Of a stretch of 64,000 nucleotides of DNA, positions 1 through 10,800 are shown one piece after another. The first letter of the stretch is position 1, and every line of letters begins with the position of its first letter. Under the pieces are notes generated by a model. The model saw only the letters and a list, made by a program, of their open reading frames with translations. It did no database searches and was not told the origin of the DNA. The stretch is taken from positions 310,001-374,000 of the forward strand of contig OZ253584.1 in assembly GCA_965263165.1 (NCBI GenBank), given 5' to 3'. A program made the position numbers and the translations under genes. Source of the stretch: SAR202-VII-2 sp965263165 (GTDB lineage: Bacteria; Chloroflexota; Dehalococcoidia; Lucifugimonadales; SAR202-VII-2).

Positions 1-45
1 AATAAGAAGCACTACCTTTATGGCCACCCGAAGGAAGAGGACTGA
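1..45 (+). CDS. C-terminal end of a probable antitoxin (partial)
   Basis: The open frame entering at the window edge reads NKKHYLYGHPKEED and stops at 43-45. The stop overlaps the ATG of the PIN-domain gene (TGATG), so the two are translationally coupled. A small gene directly coupled upstream of a PIN toxin is normally its antitoxin. Only 14 residues are visible, so the family cannot be named; the role is inferred from position. Confidence 0.5.
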   Translation, partial: NKKHYLYGHPKEED

Positions 46-467
46 TGCGAACGGTCTTTGCGGATTCCGGCTACTGGATCGCCCTCCTATACCCCAGAGA
101 CCAGCACCACGCTACAGCGACAGCGGTGGCTGATGGGCTGGGCCAGGTTTCAATTGTTACGACGCACATGGTGCTGGCCGAAGCGTTCAACGCGATGGCA
201 AAGTCAGGTGAGGGCAGTCGACGCCATGTCACCCAACTGTTGGAAGACCTTGAGAACGATCCTGACATCGAAGTGATACCACAGACTGAAGCGCAATTCA
301 GGGCTGCGGCGGAGCGGTACGCCACGCGGAGTGACCAGTCGTGGAGCCTCACTGACTGTGCGAGCTTTCTTGTTATGGAGGAACGGGGTATGGCTGAGGC
401 GCTGGCCTACGATCGGGACTTCGAGCAGGCGGGATTCGTCGCTCTGCTCAGAGGGGGGCAGGCATGA
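45..467 (+). CDS. PIN-domain ribonuclease, VapC-like toxin
   Basis: A 140-residue protein of the usual VapC/PIN length. The acidic residues expected for the metal-dependent RNase site are visible: D7 (VFADSGYW), E46 (LAEAFNA), D104 (SLTDCASF) and D123 or D125 (AYDRDF). PIN toxins cleave RNA, commonly tRNA or rRNA, and are held in check by a co-transcribed antitoxin; the frame ending at 45 is the likely partner. The ATG at 45 overlaps the upstream stop. The next gene, a large helicase, begins only 34 bases after this stop if its TTG start is right, so the pair may share a transcript with the defence-like genes. The antitoxin pairing is inferred; the PIN family call is strong. Confidence 0.85.
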   Translation: MRTVFADSGYWIALLYPRDQHHATATAVADGLGQVSIVTTHMVLAEAFNAMAKSGEGSRRHVTQLLEDLENDPDIEVIPQTEAQFRAAAERYATRSDQSWSLTDCASFLVMEERGMAEALAYDRDFEQAGFVALLRGGQA

Positions 468-501
468 TGCCAATTCACTGCTCCCCTACAGGTGCAGCAC
501 G

Positions 502-3500
502 TTGAACATCCTGCACTCCACGACGGACCCCACGCTGCTGGCCCGCCTGAAGGAGATGCTGGGCAGTTCTGACAGGGCCGACATCGCTGTCGGCTACTTC
601 TTCATCGGCGGCTTCGGGGCCGTCGCCGACGACTTGGCGCGACTGAACAAGGTGCGCATCCTGGTGGGGCGCACGGACCGGCAGGTGGTGGAGGAGGTCG
701 CTCTCGGCCTTCAGCAGCACCAAGCCCTGCGTGCCCGACTGGACGCGGACGCCCTCGTGCGCCGCAGCCAGCGAAGCGAAATTGCCCAGGAGACCGTCGC
801 CAGCGTCGCCGAGGGCGTGGCCGTGCTCCCGCAGGAGCGGGCCACAGAAGCCGCCGTCTCCAAGCTGAAGGACATGGTGACTCTCGGCAGGGTGGAGGTG
901 CGGGCCTACCTGCGAAGTCCCCTCCACGCCAAAGCGTACCTATGTTGGTACGACAACCACGCCGAACCCGGAGCGGCGGTGGTCGGCTCCTCCAACCTCA
1001 CGCTGGCTGGGTTCACCGGCAACACTGAGCTCAACGTGCGCGTCACTGGCGACGCGGAAATGGAGGCTCTGCGCGACTGGTTCGATGCACTGTGGACAGA
1101 CTCGGAGGACATTGGTGACGCGCTGGTGACGGAACTGGAACGGTCGTGGGTCTTGGCGAAGACACCGCCGTACCATGTCTACCTGAAGGCGCTCTACGAG
1201 CTCTACCACACCGACGTAGGAGGCGGTGAGCTGACAGTTCCGCCACGCGACCAGGAGTTGGCCAACTTCCAGTTGGACGCAGTGCGCCGCGGGCTGTCCA
1301 TGGTCGAGGCCTACGGAGGGTGCTACATCGGCGATGTCGTGGGCCTGGGTAAGACCTTCATCGGCGCTGAGCTGCTGCGCCAGCTTCGAGTGAGCTACCC
1401 GAACGAGGGGCCGCCGCTCATTCTCTGCCCGGCCAGACTGAAGCCCATGTGGGAGGTGTTCAACGAGCGTTTCGCCTTGGGGGCGGAAGTCGTCTCTCAC
1501 AGCATGATCGCCGCCCCCGCCGAAGCCGAGTTCGACGAGGAACTGGGGCGGTACGTGGACGCGGCTCAGCCCGGGCAAGGCATCCTCCTTGATCAAACGT
1601 ATCGCAATCGCGGGCCGGTACTGGTGGACGAGGCGCACAACTTCCGCAACATCAACCAGCGTTCCAGGGGCCTCGCCAACTACCTGGAGTCGGGTGACCA
1701 TAAGGTGATTCTCCTCAGCGCTACGCCGCAGAACCTGGGTCCCATGGACATCTACCGCCAACTCCGGATGTTCCTCCACGACACGGAGCACGGCCTGAAC
1801 ATCGAGCCGGTCAGCCTGGAGGGCTACTTCCATAATGCCCAGGAGTGGCTGGCCTACCGTGTCCTGTACGAGAACTACGAGGCGGAGTTCGGCACGTGGC
1901 AGGCTTTGGGATCGGCTGGAGCGCCTCCGCTGCCTCCCGACAAGCCGAAGGTGCCCAAGGCGGAGATAGATCAGGTACTGCTGCCGGTGTTCATCCGCCG
2001 CCGTCGAAGGGACATACGGGACCTGTACGGAGATACTGCGCTCGTGAACGGCAAGCCGGTGCGCTTTCCCGACCCGGTCTTGGACAACGTGGAGTACCGG
2101 CTGGACAAGGTGTACGCCAAGGCGGGACCACTGTCAGAGCTGGAGACGTTGCTGCGCGAGCACAAGGCAGCAAGGTATCGGGCCACCGAGTATATCGAAG
2201 AAGAGGCCAAGGCGAAGCCAGAGTACCGCGACCTCTTCCGGGCGGGAGACAGAATCGCCCGGCTGATGGGCGTTCTGTTGCTGAAGCGGCTAGAGTCCAG
2301 CATTGAGGCGTTCCGCTCCACGCTCCGCTCCCTGATGACCAGCAACCGGAACTTCCGGGAGGCGCTGGCCTCCAACTTCGTTCCCATAGGCAGTACGGCG
2401 ACGCGTCTGCTGGCCGGGCAGTCCTTCGACGTGGACGACCTGCTGGAAGTCCTCAAACAGGAGGAGCAGCGCCGTCAGCAGGCGGGCAGCGAGCGCGACA
2501 AGCTGGTCCACAGTGCCGTCGACTTCGATACCGACAGGTGGATACGAGACCTCGATGCGGATCACGACGTGTTGGAGGACATCCTCGGGCGTGTGAAGGA
2601 CATCGGGCCAGAGGACGACGACAAGCTGCGTGCGCTTCGGGAATTCTTGGCCCGGCCTGAAGTGCAGGCGGGGAAGGTACTGGTCTTCTCCGAGGCCGAG
2701 ACGACAGTGGAGTATCTCTACAGGGAGTTGAACTCCGGCGGCCGACAGGCAGACATCGCGCGGCTGACCGGCAGCACCAGCCAGGATGCCGAGAGGATAG
2801 TAAAGCGATTCTCTCCAACTTGGAACTTGGGGGCACGCGAGTCTTTGCCTGGTCCAGAAATACGGGTGTTGCTGGCGACGGACATCGTATCCGAGGGTCA
2901 GAACTTGCAGGACTGCGCCTGCGTGCTGAACTATGACCTGCACTGGAATCCGGTACGGCTCATCCAGCGGTTCGGTCGGATCGACCGCATCGGCACGGAG
3001 CACGAGGTCATCAACCTGCACAACATGTGGCCCGACGTAGCGGTGGATGCTGAGTTGTCGCTAACCGAACGTCTGCACCGGCGCATTCAGTCGTTCCACG
3101 ACCTCATAGGATTGGACAGCAAGCTACTTTCGGATGCCGAACGGCTGAACGCGAGTGCGATGTATCGCATCTACGAGGGCAAGACTCTGCCTGAGATGGA
3201 CGACGGAATGGACGAAGTGGCCGCGAATCAGCGAGCCATCACGCTGCTACAGCGCATTCAAGAAGATGACCCGGACCTGTGGCAAACAATCACTCGGCTG
3301 TCTGACGGGATACGATCCGCGCTTGAAGCGAGGACCGTGCAGGTTGAGACGTCCAACGAGAGCTACGCTCAGAACGTGTTGGGGATAGAGGGGTCACAGG
3401 CGCCGCTCATGTCGCCGGCGACGATGGCGTCCGTATCCTCGCCATTCGACGATCCGCGACAGGGAGAAACACTGGTCCTTCTAAGCGCTGGCGGAGTGAG

Positions 3501-3996
3501 AAGCTGCTATGCGGTCGGCAGCGGCTTGGAACCCCGCGCCATTAGCCCAGCGCAACTCATCGCGGCGGCTGAGTGCAGCCCCAACACGCCAGCCCAGTCG
3601 CTGCCCGCAGACACGAACGAGCGCGTCATGGCCGCGTTCGAGGCATTCAGCACGGACTTCCAGCGACGGCTGGGTAGGGCCAGAAGGCCGCGAGACACAC
3701 GTGCGCGCCGCTATGTCTCGCGTCACCTCGGCATCGCCATGCGCGAGGCCCATGAGGACGCGGGACTGTTGAGCCGCATCGAAGTGCTGCGGCAGATATT
3801 CCTAGGGGATGTGTCTCCACAGGTTGAGAGCGCCTTGGGCGAGATCAGGAATCTGAGGATTGAGGGCTCCGTACTCCTGACCCGCCTTGAAGCTCTCCGG
3901 GAACGGTATCGCCTCAACCCGGCTGATGACACTGATCGGTCACAAGCTGCGGAGCCGCAGGTCATTCGCATCGTCTGTTCGGACGGGGTTGTGTGA
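502..3996 (+). CDS. PLD-nuclease / SNF2-RapA-like helicase
   Basis: The frame is open from 331, but homology-like sequence begins at LNILHSTTD and the preceding part is a shadow of the PIN gene. I place the start at TTG 502, with an AGGTG ribosome site seven bases upstream, giving 1164 residues. Residues about 15-190 look like a phospholipase-D nuclease domain: the HxK motif is at H142-K144 (SPLHAKAYL), followed by GSSNLTLAGFTGNTELN. Helicase motifs follow: Walker A GLGKT near 281, DEAH near 376, SAT near 406 and motif VI QRFGRIDRIG near 820. The order resembles SNF2/RapA-type translocases. PLD plus helicase architectures are frequent in phage-defence loci. No methyltransferase lies nearby. 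The family assignment is strong; the antiviral role is inference from the two neighbours. Confidence 0.85.
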   Translation: MNILHSTTDPTLLARLKEMLGSSDRADIAVGYFFIGGFGAVADDLARLNKVRILVGRTDRQVVEEVALGLQQHQALRARLDADALVRRSQRSEIAQETVASVAEGVAVLPQERATEAAVSKLKDMVTLGRVEVRAYLRSPLHAKAYLCWYDNHAEPGAAVVGSSNLTLAGFTGNTELNVRVTGDAEMEALRDWFDALWTDSEDIGDALVTELERSWVLAKTPPYHVYLKALYELYHTDVGGGELTVPPRDQELANFQLDAVRRGLSMVEAYGGCYIGDVVGLGKTFIGAELLRQLRVSYPNEGPPLILCPARLKPMWEVFNERFALGAEVVSHSMIAAPAEAEFDEELGRYVDAAQPGQGILLDQTYRNRGPVLVDEAHNFRNINQRSRGLANYLESGDHKVILLSATPQNLGPMDIYRQLRMFLHDTEHGLNIEPVSLEGYFHNAQEWLAYRVLYENYEAEFGTWQALGSAGAPPLPPDKPKVPKAEIDQVLLPVFIRRRRRDIRDLYGDTALVNGKPVRFPDPVLDNVEYRLDKVYAKAGPLSELETLLREHKAARYRATEYIEEEAKAKPEYRDLFRAGDRIARLMGVLLLKRLESSIEAFRSTLRSLMTSNRNFREALASNFVPIGSTATRLLAGQSFDVDDLLEVLKQEEQRRQQAGSERDKLVHSAVDFDTDRWIRDLDADHDVLEDILGRVKDIGPEDDDKLRALREFLARPEVQAGKVLVFSEAETTVEYLYRELNSGGRQADIARLTGSTSQDAERIVKRFSPTWNLGARESLPGPEIRVLLATDIVSEGQNLQDCACVLNYDLHWNPVRLIQRFGRIDRIGTEHEVINLHNMWPDVAVDAELSLTERLHRRIQSFHDLIGLDSKLLSDAERLNASAMYRIYEGKTLPEMDDGMDEVAANQRAITLLQRIQEDDPDLWQTITRLSDGIRSALEARTVQVETSNESYAQNVLGIEGSQAPLMSPATMASVSSPFDDPRQGETLVLLSAGGVRSCYAVGSGLEPRAISPAQLIAAAECSPNTPAQSLPADTNERVMAAFEAFSTDFQRRLGRARRPRDTRARRYVSRHLGIAMREAHEDAGLLSRIEVLRQIFLGDVSPQVESALGEIRNLRIEGSVLLTRLEALRERYRLNPADDTDRSQAAEPQVIRIVCSDGVV

Positions 3997-4032
3997 GGAC
4001 AATGCCGACGTAGCGCAAAGGAGATTGCCGAC

Positions 4033-7000
4033 GTGACGACTTCAAACTTGTCTTTTCCGATCCGACATGTCTCAGTAAGGGTTCCCTGGCACGACAGAGG
4101 GTGGGAGGGTACTGTTTGCGCTGACCCCGCAAACAACTCAGCGTGTCTCAAGCTGCCCCGCATAGCTGAGAATAAAGACGAGGCCGCAGAAGCCAGTGTC
4201 GCGGGCAGTCATTTCAGAGACCTCCATTCGCAGCAGGTCCCTCCCTGTCTCGTGGAGAGGGTAGCGTTCATGAGTCCGCATGGCTTGCTGAGGAACCATG
4301 TCCACCCATACGTGGGAGGTAACCCGGACACCCACGGCCATTTCAGACCCACTCCCCTCAACTATCGACCATATACCGCACCCGCTCTGCCATTTAGATG
4401 GATGAGCAAGAATGCTTTCGGGGAACTCCGAGAGCACTCTCCTCTTGATGAAGTGGATGAGGGCCTTGAACCCCGCCTCGACTTCCGTACAAATTGGTGG
4501 CAGGACCACCGAAACCAGAGAACTCTTCTTGAATCGTTTTGGGGACACGTGAAGGAGGAGACATCTCTCGTGTTTTTTTATGCCAAACAGATACCTCTAG
4601 TGGACGACATGCCAGGTCGGCGCTTTCTCCTGGGTGTCGGCCGCGTGAAGTCCGTCGGCCCACTCACGGAGTATCGATATGACGGGTCACCTGACGGAAA
4701 GCTGCGGAGTATCCTGTGGGAGCGGATGATGGGCCACTCGATTCGCCCTGGATTCGAGGACGGCTTCATATTGCCCTACCACGAGGCCCTAGAGAAGTCA
4801 CACGACGGCGAGGCCTTCGACCCCGCTGAAGTGATTGCTCTAGCTCCACCGGACCGGTTTACTGAATTCTCCTACGGAACGGAGCATGTTGGAGACGACG
4901 CCGCGATAGAAGCGCTGCTGTCGATGCGGAACGCCCTATTAAAGTCCGCAGAACTGTTCGACGCAGACATCCGGAAGCAAGAAGCTTGGATTGACAATGA
5001 ACTCGGCAGGCTTTGGCAAAAACGTGGAGCGTTCCCCGGCATGGGTGCTGTCCTCTACGCGTGCGGTGTCCCGTTGGGTAATTTCGTCGCAAGGGCGGTG
5101 GACGAACTAGCAGGGGACGAAAGATCGCCATGGTCGGTGTGGTTTTCGATACTCGACTCACCCAAAGACCACCTCCAGCCGGAGCTTGCCAGGTGCATAG
5201 ACCATACCACCGCAATGGCATGGAAGCAGATGACAGATGAGCGTCGGCAGTTCCTTGAGCTTCTGAGCCGCATTGACTTGATGCAGGAGCAGGCTAGAGC
5301 GCTAGCCACTGAGGAGGAGAGAAGTGCGCGGGGGATCGAGGGTGAGGACTCGAACTTCATAAGCAACCCGTACTTGACCTATGAAGCCACCCGATTGACG
5401 TCGACTCCGGTGCCCATCAACTCGGTCGACAGAGGGTTGCTGCCGGCCCCCTCTGTTCGTTTGAAGTTCCCGGCTCCTGAACCATCGCAGATCAACACGC
5501 CCGTGGACGCACGGCGCCTGCGTGCCCTGTCAATTCGTGAACTTGAGGCGGCAGCGGACCAGGGTCACACTCTGGTTCAAAGAGAGAAGATTATAGAGAG
5601 CCTTCGCGGGCGGGACCAGAGAGATGATGAGCAACGTACACTGGTGACCGGCGACCTGCTCAGGGTCGCTGAAAACACACTCTTCGCACGTGAAGTACGT
5701 GTCGTAGATATGAAGGACGGGAAACCTGCTTATCAGATTGAACGTTTGGGCGCGGCCGGTGACCTCATTCGGAAGACTGTCGAAGCTCGGGCTGGAGGTC
5801 GACGGCACGGCCTTGTGGTCGACTGGCGAAGCGAGTTAGACAAAATTCTTCCCCAACTTCCCACAGAACCGGTAGACAGAGAAGACGAAGAGAGGGCGCG
5901 TAGAGAGAAGGCAGCGGCTCTTGATGAGATCGCCAATGCCCGGATTAGCGCCCTCATCGGCTCGGCCGGAACTGGAAAGACAACTCTTCTATCGGTCCTC
6001 TGCAAGCACCCGGAGATCAGTAAGAGTGGAGTTGTACTGCTAGCCCCGACAGGGAAAGCCCGCGTCCGAATTGAGGAGATTGTGGGGCAGACCAGCCACG
6101 ACAAAATCAAGGCTTACACACTTGCCCAGTTCCTGACGAAATCAGGCCGATATAGCGGTGCCACTCAGCGGTACATCCTGACTAGTAAACCGGCGGAAGC
6201 GGTGGGTCGCACAGTGATTGTGGACGAGTGCTCCATGCTCACTGAGGAAATGCTTGCGGCACTCATTGAAACGCTGACAGGACTAGACAGGTTGATTCTG
6301 GTGGGTGACCGGCGGCAGCTTCCGCCAATCGGCGCAGGAAAGCCGTTCATCGATATCATAATGCGGCTAAGGCCTGAGAAGTTCACGCCTGGTTCTCCCA
6401 AGGTCGGACATTCATACGCGGAACTGACAGTACCCAGGCGGCAAGACCCCAAAGGACAGGGCTCTCAAGACCTCGACGGCCTCGAACTCGCAGAGTGGTT
6501 CGGGGGCGACCCAGGGCCTAGCCATGACAGTGTTTTCGAGATACTCTCAGGCCACAGACAGAGTGAAACGGTAAAGGTGGTCCACTGGGAAACATCGGAT
6601 GACCTGAAGGATCAGTTGCCACAAGCACTCGCCGAGCATCTTGGGTTCGACAAGAACGAGGACGAGGCACTCCAATTCGCTAAGAGCCTCGGAGGGGAGA
6701 TATCAGGACCATACGCCTACTTCAACGTACGTCGCTCGGGCGCTAAGGCGGAGGCTTGGCAAATACTCAGCGCCTCCAGACAGAAACCGTGGGGCGTTGA
6801 ACCTATCAACCGACTCCTCCACCAGCGGTACAAGTCGAAGCAGATCGAAAGTGCGACAGAAGTACCGCCCTTCCAGAAACGTCGCTTCCTGAAGCCACAA
6901 GGTGATCAACTTATCGTCTATGGCGACAAGGTCATCAATAACAGGAACTGGCGTATACCGAAGTCTAGAAGATGGCCAAATGAAGAAGGCTACCTCGCGA

Positions 7001-7806
7001 ATGGCGAAGTAGGCATTGTCGTAGGACAGATGCGGACAAGAAACTTCGACCATCCACCCCGAAACCTTGAGGTGGAATTCTCGACGCAGCGAGGGTCGGT
7101 CGTGAAGTTCTGGCCGGGAGACTTCGATGAGGAAGGTCAGGCCGACCTTGAGCTCGCGTATGCGCTAACCGTTCACAAGGCCCAGGGCAGCGAGTTTGGT
7201 ACGGTCTTGGTGATCCTGCCCAAGGCGAATCACATGCTCACGCGGGAGTTGATATACACGGCATTGACCAGGCAGAAGCAGAAAATTGTCATCTTGATGC
7301 AAGGGTCGCCGATTGAACTTCAACGGCTCAGCTCGGAGCTGCATTCTGAAGCAGCTCGCCGGCTCACGAATCTTTTCGCACCGCCTGATCCGGTTCAGGT
7401 CGGCGAGAGGTTCTTGGAAGAGCGGCTCATTCATCGAACTGCCAGAGGAGAACTCGTGCGCTCGAAGTCGGAGGTGATCATAGCGAATCTGCTTCACGCC
7501 AATAGAATTAACTACCGCTACGAAGAGCCTCTTGAAATCGGCGGCCTCACCAAGTTACCTGACTTCACTATCGAGGATGATAACACTGGGGAGAGATATT
7601 ACTGGGAGCACCTGGGAATGCTCTCTGATGGTGCTTACCGTCGGAGATGGGAAGAGAAAGTAGAATGGCTGAAGGGCCACGGGATCGTCCCAAGAGAAGA
7701 AGGAGGCGGGCCAATGGGGTCACTGATCGTTACGCAGGATTCTGCTGACGGCGGCATAGACTCTGAGGCAATCTCTAGGCTGGTTCAGGAGTTGTTCAGT
7801 TTCTAG
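4033..7806 (+). CDS. RecD-like SF1 helicase with C-terminal PD-(D/E)XK-like nuclease domain
   Basis: This 1257-residue protein starts at GTG 4033, behind a good AAGGAGA site. Residues 1 to about 570 match nothing I recognise and carry no obvious catalytic motif. An SF1B helicase follows: Walker A GSAGTGKTT near 643, Walker B DECSM near 730, and the late motif LTVHKAQGSEF near 1045, all typical of RecD2/TraA-type helicases. Residues about 1140-1200 have a restriction-fold signature: SKSEVIIANLL, then LPDF, then YYWEHLGML, which would supply E, D and E-x-H. A helicase coupled to a nuclease suggests DNA unwinding and cleavage. It lies 36 bases after the PLD-helicase gene and 67 bases before the HATPase-helicase gene, so all three are probably one operon. 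Codon use is visibly less GC-rich than in the 26-60 kb genes. Confidence 0.8.
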   Translation: MTTSNLSFPIRHVSVRVPWHDRGWEGTVCADPANNSACLKLPRIAENKDEAAEASVAGSHFRDLHSQQVPPCLVERVAFMSPHGLLRNHVHPYVGGNPDTHGHFRPTPLNYRPYTAPALPFRWMSKNAFGELREHSPLDEVDEGLEPRLDFRTNWWQDHRNQRTLLESFWGHVKEETSLVFFYAKQIPLVDDMPGRRFLLGVGRVKSVGPLTEYRYDGSPDGKLRSILWERMMGHSIRPGFEDGFILPYHEALEKSHDGEAFDPAEVIALAPPDRFTEFSYGTEHVGDDAAIEALLSMRNALLKSAELFDADIRKQEAWIDNELGRLWQKRGAFPGMGAVLYACGVPLGNFVARAVDELAGDERSPWSVWFSILDSPKDHLQPELARCIDHTTAMAWKQMTDERRQFLELLSRIDLMQEQARALATEEERSARGIEGEDSNFISNPYLTYEATRLTSTPVPINSVDRGLLPAPSVRLKFPAPEPSQINTPVDARRLRALSIRELEAAADQGHTLVQREKIIESLRGRDQRDDEQRTLVTGDLLRVAENTLFAREVRVVDMKDGKPAYQIERLGAAGDLIRKTVEARAGGRRHGLVVDWRSELDKILPQLPTEPVDREDEERARREKAAALDEIANARISALIGSAGTGKTTLLSVLCKHPEISKSGVVLLAPTGKARVRIEEIVGQTSHDKIKAYTLAQFLTKSGRYSGATQRYILTSKPAEAVGRTVIVDECSMLTEEMLAALIETLTGLDRLILVGDRRQLPPIGAGKPFIDIIMRLRPEKFTPGSPKVGHSYAELTVPRRQDPKGQGSQDLDGLELAEWFGGDPGPSHDSVFEILSGHRQSETVKVVHWETSDDLKDQLPQALAEHLGFDKNEDEALQFAKSLGGEISGPYAYFNVRRSGAKAEAWQILSASRQKPWGVEPINRLLHQRYKSKQIESATEVPPFQKRRFLKPQGDQLIVYGDKVINNRNWRIPKSRRWPNEEGYLANGEVGIVVGQMRTRNFDHPPRNLEVEFSTQRGSVVKFWPGDFDEEGQADLELAYALTVHKAQGSEFGTVLVILPKANHMLTRELIYTALTRQKQKIVILMQGSPIELQRLSSELHSEAARRLTNLFAPPDPVQVGERFLEERLIHRTARGELVRSKSEVIIANLLHANRINYRYEEPLEIGGLTKLPDFTIEDDNTGERYYWEHLGMLSDGAYRRRWEEKVEWLKGHGIVPREEGGGPMGSLIVTQDSADGGIDSEAISRLVQELFSF

Positions 7807-7873
7807 CGAGGACAGCCGAACTAGAAACTGAATTATCTAAGTAGCCTACTTTCCTGCAAGCGAGTGATTGAGA

Positions 7874-10800
7874 ATGGCAAAGCGTAGGAAGCGCAATCAG
7901 AAACGCAAGGGACGCAGAGTCGACAATAGGAACAAGGTAATTGGGGGGCAAAAGGAAACTGCATACGCGCTCCCCGCGAATCACCCGGCTCCTTCGCGAG
8001 CTGTTTGGGCTGGACCGGATGGGCCTCTCGGTAGCTATATCACCAGAGAGTCGCAGAAGACACTGGAGGCCTATCGTAGCCAGTCGAATCTGATTGCGGA
8101 ACACGCCAATCATGAAGAAGACACAGCCCGCGGCGGCTATGCCCACCGCCAGCTGTTTGAGCTTGTGCAAAACAGTGCTGACTCGCTGGCAGGTTTAGGC
8201 AGCGGCCGCATCCAGATCAGGCTAACACCGACACATCTCTACTGTGCTGATGAAGGGCGCCCCATCGATTCGAGTGGCGTGACGGCCCTAATGTTTTCGC
8301 ACCTCTCTAGCAAGCGCGGCACTACTGAGATTGGCCGATTCGGCCTGGGCTTCAAGTCGGTGCTAGGTGTCACAGACACACCTGAATTCTTCAGCCGATC
8401 TGGGTCATTCCGATTTGACCGCGCGAAGGCACGCGAACTCATACAACCTGTTGCGCCAGCATCTGAGCGTTATCCAGCCTTGCGCTTGCCGGACCCTTTT
8501 GATCCTTGGCCAGATATGGAATCTGACCCGATTCTACGCGAACTCATGGCATGGGCAGTGAACATCGTGCGCCTTCCGCTAAAGGCTGGAGCACATGAGG
8601 TCCTTGCTTCGCAGATAAGAGATTTTCCGCCAGAGTTTCTTCTCTTCGTTGAGCACGTCTCTAAGTTGGTGCTGCAAGACGATAATCAGGAAGACACCCG
8701 CTCGTTCAGTCTACGCCGCGAAGATCATCTATTTGTTCTTTATGATGGCAGCAGTACAATCCAGTGGTTGCTCACAAAGGCTATTCACGAGCTTTCTCCT
8801 GATGCCAGAAGTGATAGGAGAAGTCTGGACGATGAGGACGAAGTTCCGATTTGGTGGGCGGCGCCTGTCAATCGGCTGAATGAACCAGGCAAGTTCTGGG
8901 CATTCTTCCCCACGATGACTACAAGTCTGCTGTCCGGCATTCTGAACGCTCCGTGGAAGACCAATGAGGACCGTCAAAACCTGCTGCCCGGGGTCTACAA
9001 TAATGAGCTGATCGACGCGGCAGCTCGAATGGTTGCCGACGCCCTGCCAAGACTCTTGGCACAGGAAGACCCGGCACAGCACTTGGATGCCTTGCCACGC
9101 AGACGTGAAGCCGATGACAGTGAGCACAGCGAGCGACTGCGCGCCCAATTGTATTCGAATCTTCAGGGCCAAGATTTCGTTCCCGATCAAGACGGCACGC
9201 TAAGGAAGATACCCGATATTTCGTACCCGCCGCGAGAACTGACCCGTGACGGACAGATAGCCTGGGATTCACTAGACCGCTGGGCTGCCTATGCCGGGCG
9301 CCCATCAGGTTGGCTGCACCACACTGCGTTGAGTCGAAATAGGCTGGCCACCTTGGAGCGGGTCATAGGCAAGCCGCTTTCCAGGGCAGCCATCTCGGAT
9401 TGGTTGAAGGGGCTAGTAGAGAATGCAACCGAGGAAGTCCATGCGCTCCAGGCCTCAACTGCCGCCATCCAAACAGCGGCTTTGATTCCAGAATCCATAC
9501 GTGGAAGCCACAATATTCTCGGCAGCATCGTGCTTACGGCTGCCGGAACGTGGGTCGTGCCGAACCCAGACACCGTGTTTCTTGGCGGTGACAACACCTC
9601 AACTGAGAGCAATTTGGTCCACCCCCAGTTGCAGGCAGAACCCGAGACGCTGGATTCGTTGAACAAGCTGGGAATCAAGCCTGCTTCAGCGGAAAGTGCG
9701 TTCAGGGAATTTGCGTCACGCCTGTTGGGCACCCCCAAGTATGAACGTAGAGTAACCAGTAACGAGGAATGGCATGAGTTCTGGCGACTTGCTCGCTACG
9801 TCGACCAGAAGGAAGCGAAGAAGATCATCAACGAATCCACACACAGAGGGGAAAATTGGCGCGACAAGCTTTGCGTACGCACGATTTCCGGGAAGTGGCG
9901 TTCGCTTTTTCAAACGTTGTTGCCCGGCCCGATCGTCCCCGCAGATGGTAGTAGAGACAGAGATGTCTCCATAGACGTCCAGTACCATGAATCGGAATTG
10001 CCCCTCCTTACGCAACTCGGCGCCGTCTCTTCGCCACGCGCCGGGCACGAACTATCCCTTGCCAAAAGTCATCAATTTATAAGGCGCTGCAAAACAGTGT
10101 TTCAAGAGCGTGCCAAGAGGGATATTGGCCGCCGTCCTCGGGATGATCTGCTCGGGTTCGAGAAGCCTGAGACCGGTGGACCGTTGGATTTGCTGGAGCT
10201 GCTCTCAGAAGAGGACAAGGCCAAATACACATGGGACCTCCTCGCCCTAGATGACACCTATAAGCGCTGGACGATGCGACATAACACCCAAGAGATTTAC
10301 CCGCGTATAGATTTCGAGTCACCCGCGATAGAGATCCTGCGGCAGCACGGGGGTATTGAGACGCGAGATGGGATTTTCCCGCTCTCCGATGGCCTTGGGG
10401 ACCCTTCACAGAGTCTAGCCGTGTTGTTCAAGCTGCTTTCGCATCCTAGGGCTGCCTGGATTCGTCAAGTCTTCGAACTCCAATCCGAGGTCGATTCGCC
10501 CACCGAACTGATTGGTGCAGACGCCCCCGTTCCATTGGTAGATGAATGGCCTGGGTTGAGAACGCACCTCTCGAAAGAGCGGGCGAACCTTGAACTGGTC
10601 CGCTGTGACGGTTTTCAACAGATGGACGGAGTCAACGGCCATGAGGAGCGAGATTGCATAATCATCGAGGGTACGGTCTACGTCACGCGAAAAGGTGATG
10701 AGCGAGACGAGATAGCAGCGATATTGAGAGCGCTCGGGCTACAACTCGACCGCGAACAGATCGAAAGGATTCTACTTGGCCTGACCGACGCCGACGTGCA

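Noticed and set aside
331..501. N-terminal extension of the PLD-helicase frame to the first in-frame start
   Set aside because: It runs antiparallel to nothing but overlaps the PIN gene in another frame, has no family-like sequence, and a TTG with ribosome site at 502 fits better.
940..1833. 297-residue minus-strand frame
   Set aside because: Antisense shadow of the GC-rich helicase gene, no motif and no start signal.
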